DNA of 18,597 nt from Bacteroidota bacterium (lineage in GTDB: Bacteria > Bacteroidota > Ignavibacteria > Ignavibacteriales > Melioribacteraceae). This document shows, piece after piece, positions 15,391-18,597 of the stretch. The translations under genes and the position numbers were made by a program. The stretch lies in contig JAJYMU010000334.1 of assembly GCA_021786655.1 (NCBI GenBank), positions 1 to 18,597 on the forward strand, written 5' to 3'. The notes below the pieces were generated by a model, which made no database searches, was not told the origin of the DNA, and was given only the letters and a program-made list of their open reading frames with translations. Positions within the stretch are counted from its first letter, which is position 1, and every line of letters starts with the position of its first letter.

Positions 15391-15418
15391 TACCGGTCTT
15401 CCCAGTATGGTGCTGAAG

Positions 15419-15447
15419 GAAAAGCGGGTCGAAATGATCCGCTTTTT
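15419..15447 (+). terminator. Intrinsic terminator of the hydrogenase operon
   Basis: AAAGCGGGTC (15421-15430) pairs with GATCCGCTTT (15436-15445), including one G-U pair, across the loop GAAAT. The T-run extends to 15447. It lies about 30 nt after the cytochrome stop codon. Confidence 0.88.
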
Positions 15448-15473
15448 AATTTTAAAATGCTCGCAAGAAATTT

Positions 15474-15489
15474 TGCAAGCAGTCTTGCA
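15474..15489 (+). other. Short hairpin between hydrogenase operon and next gene
   Basis: TGCAAG (15474-15479) pairs with CTTGCA (15484-15489) over the 4-nt loop CAGT. A further partial copy CGCAAG stands at 15462-15467. Function unknown; possibly part of the leader of the next gene. A TAAATTTG (15522-15529) resembling a Bacteroidetes -7 box follows, without a convincing -33. Confidence 0.25.
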
Positions 15490-15554
15490 CAATTGTATTT
15501 ATCATTACAGAAAAGTTTTTCTAAATTTGAACCGGCTATTAATAATTGTTGATC

Positions 15555-16331
15555 ATGTATAAAATGAAACCTTCTTTCCCGTTTTGCGCATTCATACTAT
15601 TCCAATTGATCATGTCGGGCAGTTTGTTCGCTCAAAATGGAATCGTCAAGACTTACTACCCAACCGGAGAAGTTCAATCGGAGCTTTCGTATGCCAACAA
15701 TATTCTGGAAGGCAACTCCGTTTGGTATTACCAGAACGGCAACATTATGACCGAGAAAAATTATGACAATGGAATTTTGAACGGTTGGGTGAAAGAATAT
15801 TTCGATTCCGGTTTGGCGAAAGAAGAGTATGAAGTGAGAGAAGGGATGAAAGACGGTATCGATCGCGCGTATTTTGAAAACGGGGGATTGAAGCATATTT
15901 ATTATTTCTCAAAAGGAATGATTACGAAACAAGAAAATTTTTCTTTCGATCCAAATTATTCTGCGCCGGCACAAAATTATTTAGCGGGCAAACGAAATCA
16001 AGCTGTCGGTGCGGTACAAAATTTATCACCGTGCGATGTGGAAGTATGTGCGTCTCCTATCGGAGGAATAAAGGCAGTTGAAGATAATTTGGTTTATCCT
16101 GAACATGCGCTCAAATACGGATTAGAAGGAACTGTCACTTTGAAAGTAGTTATCAATGCAGAAGGCATAGTCACGAAAGCAGAAGTTGTAAAAGGTATCG
16201 GTCTTGGCTGTGATGAAGCAGCTCAAACTGCAGTTATGAAAACCAAATTTCATCCCGGGCAAAATTCCGGTAAGCCTGTTGATTCAACTTTAATGCTCAA
16301 CGTTGATTTCAAAATTTTCCAGAACAAGTAA
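15555..16331 (+). CDS. Secreted MORN-repeat (YwqK-like) protein with TonB C-terminal domain
   Basis: 258 residues from ATG 15555 (ATG 15564 also possible; no clear ribosome site). A hydrophobic signal peptide (FPFCAFILFQLIMSGSLFA before QNG) suggests export. Four to five MORN-like repeats of about 22 residues follow (for example YYPTGEVQSELSYANNILEG, YYQNGNIMTEKNYDNGILNG, YFDSGLAKEEYEVREGMKDG, YFENGGLKHIYYFSKGMI), as in YwqK-type proteins. The C-terminus is a TonB domain (VYPEHALKYGLEGTVTLKVV to GIGLGCDEAAQTAVMKTKF) similar to that of the tonB product in this window (shared GCDEAA). With a cleavable signal and no anchor helix it would not couple to ExbB/ExbD in the classical way, so a periplasmic or envelope scaffold role is more likely. 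Its stop is one base from the convergent next gene. Confidence 0.85.
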   Translation: MYKMKPSFPFCAFILFQLIMSGSLFAQNGIVKTYYPTGEVQSELSYANNILEGNSVWYYQNGNIMTEKNYDNGILNGWVKEYFDSGLAKEEYEVREGMKDGIDRAYFENGGLKHIYYFSKGMITKQENFSFDPNYSAPAQNYLAGKRNQAVGAVQNLSPCDVEVCASPIGGIKAVEDNLVYPEHALKYGLEGTVTLKVVINAEGIVTKAEVVKGIGLGCDEAAQTAVMKTKFHPGQNSGKPVDSTLMLNVDFKIFQNK

Positions 16332-16332
16332 T

Positions 16333-16923
16333 TTATTGATTGATCAACTGCCCGATTATTTTTTCAAATTCTTCTTCTAAGTTTTCGCCTCGATTTCGCC
16401 CGTACCACAAATGCAGATCTTTTATAAACTCATCTTTAGGTATGCCTTCCGACTTGTTTTTATTAACAAGCGCTTGTGCCGCTGCAGGTCGCGGTCCCCA
16501 CTGAACCAGTTCGTTGCCGTCTTTATCAAAAATAACGAGCTTCGGAATGCTTCTCGATTTCCCTTCAGTTAAGTACAAATCCATGATGTCGAGATTCTGA
16601 TCTCGTAGAAGGATTCTAAGCTCGATCAACGGATTGCATGCAGATATTTTTGCGATGTACGGAACATTCTGCGCAGAGTCCCCGCACCAATCTTCAGTGA
16701 TAACCATCCATAATTGATGGGACGTAATCTTAGCAATCATGACTTTCAGTGTCTGCCCAACATTATAAGTTTTATTGATCCTTGATGTTCGCTGCTGGTT
16801 TAATTTTATGGTTTCGAAATTTTCGATGCTTGGATCTTCGCTGTGTTGCTGCATCAAGCCAAGATATTCTTCGTAAGTCAAACCTTTGTGGGGTCTCTGA
16901 TCAAGAAAAAATTGAGGAATCAT
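16333..16923 (-). CDS. Thioredoxin-family protein with single-cysteine WCGDS motif
   Basis: 196 residues from ATG 16923, chosen because AAGGA lies just upstream. An ATG at 16998 would add 25 residues but has no ribosome site and overlaps a possible promoter. The thioredoxin-like core has MVITEDWCGDSAQNVPYIAK (the usual CxxC reduced to C80-G-D-S), ELRILLRDQNLDIMDLY, and SIPKLVIFD with the conserved cis-proline (P127), then WGPRPAAAQ. This matches a family common in Bacteroidetes annotated only as thioredoxin family protein. With one cysteine it cannot do classical dithiol exchange; a monothiol, peroxidase-like or structural role is possible. No signal peptide, so cytoplasmic. It converges on the MORN/TonB gene with a one-base gap. 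Confidence 0.85.
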   Translation of the reverse strand: MIPQFFLDQRPHKGLTYEEYLGLMQQHSEDPSIENFETIKLNQQRTSRINKTYNVGQTLKVMIAKITSHQLWMVITEDWCGDSAQNVPYIAKISACNPLIELRILLRDQNLDIMDLYLTEGKSRSIPKLVIFDKDGNELVQWGPRPAAAQALVNKNKSEGIPKDEFIKDLHLWYGRNRGENLEEEFEKIIGQLINQ

Positions 16924-16971
16924 TCGGCTATCCTTGTTTTGTAATTTTTGGTTCAATAAATAACTATGTAC

Positions 16972-16998
16972 TTTATAGTGTAAAGGTTGTCTTTTCAA
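16972..16998 (-). promoter_or_regulatory. Possible sigma70-type promoter of the thioredoxin-family gene
   Basis: On the minus strand TTGAAA (16998-16993) and TATAAA (16977-16972) are spaced by 15 nt, slightly short of the 17 optimum. The position, about 50 nt before ATG 16923, suits that start. Weak evidence. Confidence 0.25.
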
Positions 16999-17004
16999 CT
17001 AAAC

Positions 17005-17052
17005 ATTAATTCGAAAAAAATGTTCCATTTAGCTTTTTTTATTGCGAATTTA
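17005..17052. repeat. Imperfect inverted repeat with phased A and T tracts
   Basis: ATTAATTCG plus seven A (17005-17020) faces seven T (17034-17040), ATTG and CGAATTTA (17045-17052). The A- and T-tracts start 20 bp apart, about two helical turns, so intrinsic bending just upstream of the sigma54-like element is plausible. It could also be a bidirectional operator between the divergent genes. Confidence 0.35.
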
Positions 17053-17053
17053 A

Positions 17054-17069
17054 TGGCACATTCCTTGAA
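17054..17069 (+). promoter_or_regulatory. Sigma54-like promoter of the DUF6600-like gene
   Basis: TGGCACATTCCTTGAA has a perfect TGGCAC -24 block (GG at 17055-17056) and TTGA at -12 in correct phase. The predicted start near 17080 leaves a leader of about 22 nt containing the AGGAGG ribosome site. This is the best -24/-12 match in the window. Confidence 0.55.
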
Positions 17070-17101
17070 TAGTGAATAGTGGACTAATTAGGAGGTCTGC
17101 C

Positions 17102-18337
17102 ATGAAAACGAAAATAATTATTGCGGCAATAATCTTCTTCTTTGCTTTGCAATTAGATGCAAAACCTGACCCGGGGATTTCGATAAATTTCTTTTACAGC
17201 GCTTTGCGTCCTTACGGCGAATGGATTCAACTCGACGGAGACTTGGTTGTATGGCGTCCTTTCAGAGTAGCCGCGCAATGGCGTCCGTATTCCGTTGGTC
17301 GCTGGGCATGGACCGAAGACGGATGGTACTGGGATTCCGATGAACCGTTTGGCTGGGCAACATATCACTACGGAAGATGGTACTACGACGATTATTACGG
17401 ATGGATTTGGGTACCCGATAATCAGTGGGGACCGGCTTGGGTTGAATGGCGCTACAACGACGACTACATCGGATGGGCACCGCTTCCTCCGTACGCATCT
17501 TTCAGCATCGATTTCGGAATTCATTTTTCAATTGGATGGAGATCACACTACCGCTACTGGAATTTTGTGGACTACGGTCACTTCTGCGGTCATAGAGTAA
17601 ACTATTATCTCGTTAATGAATACCGAACATCTAGAATTTTTGACAACACCAGATACAGAAACAATTATTACTACGACCGCGATAGAATTGTTAACGGCGG
17701 TGTTGATAGAGCGTTCGTAGAAAGAAGAGCCGGTTCCAGAATTGCTCAAAGAGATTTACGCACTGTTGACAACTACGGAGATTATGGAAAATACCGTTCG
17801 AACGAAGGCAACCGGATTGTTAGCTATCGACCATCCGAGCGTGAGTTAACGAGCGGAAGGGATAGGGGCAATCTGGAAATAAAGAGAGGCAACGGAAGAA
17901 CAACTCTTGAGAGAGATAAGATTGTCACCCGCATGGATCAAGGCGACAACAGAGCAATCGATCCCCGTGAAAGAAGCATTCGTCGGGATGGATTTGAAAA
18001 CCGCGATCAGAATATAAATCCGAATAGAGATTTAAACATGAGACGTGATGCAGAGAGAAACCCAAGCACAAACAGAAATGAACTGCGGAACCAGGATAGA
18101 ATGGAAAGACAGCAGAACAACCAGATTCAAAGGGAAGTTTTGAGAGAAAGACCGCAAGTTTATGAGAGACCGCGTTCGAATGACAGACCTCAGGCACCAG
18201 AAAGAATGACACAACCGCAGAGACAACCGAATTATGACAGACCTTCACCAAGAAGCGAGCGCAGCGATAGAAATGTTGAACGAAGTCAAGGTCGATCAGA
18301 AAGAGGTTCGGATAGAAGCGCAGAGAAAAGAAGATAA
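17102..18337 (+). CDS. Secreted DUF6600-like Trp/Tyr-rich protein with Arg-rich tail
   Basis: 411 residues from ATG 17102, preceded by AGGAGG (17090-17095); an earlier in-frame start at 17072 lacks support. A signal peptide spans about 1-20 (IIIAAIIFFFALQLDA-KPD). Residues 28-135 form an aromatic domain with repeated G-W units: YGEWIQLDGDLVVWRP, QWRPYSVGRWAWTEDGWYW, PFGWATYHYGRWYYDDYYGW, IWVPDNQWGPAWVEWR, and YIGWAPLPP, matching the DUF6600 pattern. From about 180 onward the chain is low-complexity, rich in Arg, Asn, Asp, Gln and Ser (for example RNQDRMERQQNNQIQREVLR), very probably disordered and highly basic. It has no enzyme motifs. An envelope or extracellular role such as binding polyanions, DNA or polysaccharide is a guess from composition. 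A sigma54-like promoter precedes it, and a large hairpin follows. Confidence 0.85.
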   Translation: MKTKIIIAAIIFFFALQLDAKPDPGISINFFYSALRPYGEWIQLDGDLVVWRPFRVAAQWRPYSVGRWAWTEDGWYWDSDEPFGWATYHYGRWYYDDYYGWIWVPDNQWGPAWVEWRYNDDYIGWAPLPPYASFSIDFGIHFSIGWRSHYRYWNFVDYGHFCGHRVNYYLVNEYRTSRIFDNTRYRNNYYYDRDRIVNGGVDRAFVERRAGSRIAQRDLRTVDNYGDYGKYRSNEGNRIVSYRPSERELTSGRDRGNLEIKRGNGRTTLERDKIVTRMDQGDNRAIDPRERSIRRDGFENRDQNINPNRDLNMRRDAERNPSTNRNELRNQDRMERQQNNQIQREVLRERPQVYERPRSNDRPQAPERMTQPQRQPNYDRPSPRSERSDRNVERSQGRSERGSDRSAEKRR

Positions 18338-18363
18338 CAGCAAGATAAAGAGTAAGATTAAGA

Positions 18364-18395
18364 GCCTGCCTCGACTTACCTCGGGCAAGGCGGGC
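18364..18395. repeat. REP-like palindrome
   Basis: GCCTGCCT (18364-18371) pairs with AGGCGGGC (18388-18395) with one G-U, and CGA/TCG pair further inside. This GC-rich imperfect palindrome resembles dispersed intergenic palindromes found in many bacterial genomes. A single copy is seen here, so dispersal cannot be judged. Confidence 0.4.
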
Positions 18396-18398
18396 AAG

Positions 18399-18433
18399 AG
18401 TGCCTCTGTGGAAATTCAATCCGCAGAGGCACT
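18399..18433. terminator. Long hairpin between convergent genes, likely bidirectional terminator
   Basis: AGTGCCTCTGTGG (18399-18411) pairs with CCGCAGAGGCACT (18421-18433), 13 bp with one G-U, around a 9-nt loop. It lies between the DUF6600-like stop and the stop of the minus-strand peptidase. No T-run is present on either strand, so it may instead be part of the adjacent REP-like element. Confidence 0.55.
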
Positions 18434-18456
18434 GAGTTGCAAAGTCCCACAGTGAT

Positions 18457-18597
18457 TTATAAACCTTCCTCACTCAACAAATAACTCATCAAAGCTATCG
18501 AAGAAGTTCCTAATTCCATTTCACGCGGACTGACGGCTTCCAGAACATCGTTAGCCGAATGATGCAAATCCATATATCGCTGATCATCCGGTACGTA
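18457..18597 (-). CDS. M28-family peptidase (carboxypeptidase Q-like), C-terminal fragment
   Basis: The final 46 residues of a protein entering from the right edge, reading YVPDDQRYMDLHHSANDVLE followed by AVSPREMELGTSSIALMSYL and ending LLSEEGL with TAA at 18457-18459. The Y(M/F)D-HH-(S/T)AND segment, with its histidine zinc ligand, and the following PRE-ELG helix are characteristic of the C-terminus of M28 zinc aminopeptidases such as the carboxypeptidase Q group. Most of the catalytic domain is outside the window, so only the family can be named. It converges on the DUF6600-like gene, with the long hairpin between them. Confidence 0.75.
   Translation of the reverse strand, partial: YVPDDQRYMDLHHSANDVLEAVSPREMELGTSSIALMSYLLSEEGL

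Noticed and set aside
17925..18473. 182-codon minus-strand frame opposite the Arg-rich tail
   Set aside because: It arises from the biased codon composition of the repetitive Arg/Asn-rich tail. The sequence is Cys/Phe/Leu-rich without domain likeness.
1..18597. CRISPR array, tRNA/rRNA genes, transposase or integrase
   Set aside because: None seen: no regularly spaced repeats, no tRNA-like cloverleaf or rRNA segment, and no DDE or tyrosine recombinase motif in any frame.

Overview
The window is AT-rich (roughly 40% GC by eye) apart from its first ~360 bases. It looks like a member of the Bacteroidetes/Chlorobi/Ignavibacteria group. The evidence is a divergent membrane pyrophosphatase with a signal peptide, an ExbB-ExbD-TonB operon, a YwqK/MORN-type protein with a TonB C-terminal domain, a DUF6600-like Trp/Tyr-rich protein, a single-cysteine WCGDS thioredoxin-fold protein and possible TAnnTTTG promoters. 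The phylum assignment is an inference from family mix, not from a marker gene.

Layout: (a) 1-~360, minus: fragment of an HD-GYP domain gene at high GC, abutting head-on the C-terminal part of htpG (359-715, plus). Both genes are cut at the same point, so this is probably an assembly chimera or a rearrangement breakpoint. (b) 915-6500, plus: three separately spaced membrane-transport genes, namely an ion-pumping pyrophosphatase, an Amt ammonium channel and an APC amino-acid permease. (c) 6490-10244, minus: MFS transporter, dedA (interrupted by one in-frame TAA), exbB, exbD and tonB, closely spaced and probably one operon. (d) 10487-15390, plus: a PspF-like sigma54 activator without an N-terminal sensor domain, then a small unknown protein, the small and large subunits of a group 1 membrane-bound [NiFe] uptake hydrogenase and its cytochrome b, closed by a good terminator. 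(e) 15555-18337: a secreted MORN/TonB-CTD protein (plus), a thioredoxin-fold protein (minus) and a DUF6600-like secreted protein with a long Arg/Asn-rich tail (plus). (f) The C-terminus of an M28-type peptidase (minus) at the right edge.

How the parts work together: the hydrogenase small subunit has both extra cysteines typical of the [4Fe-3S] proximal cluster, so an oxygen-tolerant H2-oxidising enzyme feeding electrons through cytochrome b to quinone is predicted. Between the activator gene and this operon lies a sigma54-like -24/-12 element, with a 14-bp palindrome touching it and a two-copy repeat about 80-110 bp upstream of the expected start. Two more -24/-12-like elements with the same TTGA variant at -12 precede the DUF6600 gene and the APC permease. 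The activator carries a C-x2-C-x13-C-x2-H pattern in the linker before its HTH, plus GAYTSA in place of GAFTGA and DD in place of DE in Walker B. The most interesting hypothesis in the window is a sensor-less, cysteine-linker activator driving an oxygen-tolerant hydrogenase from a sigma54 promoter. It rests on motif reading only.
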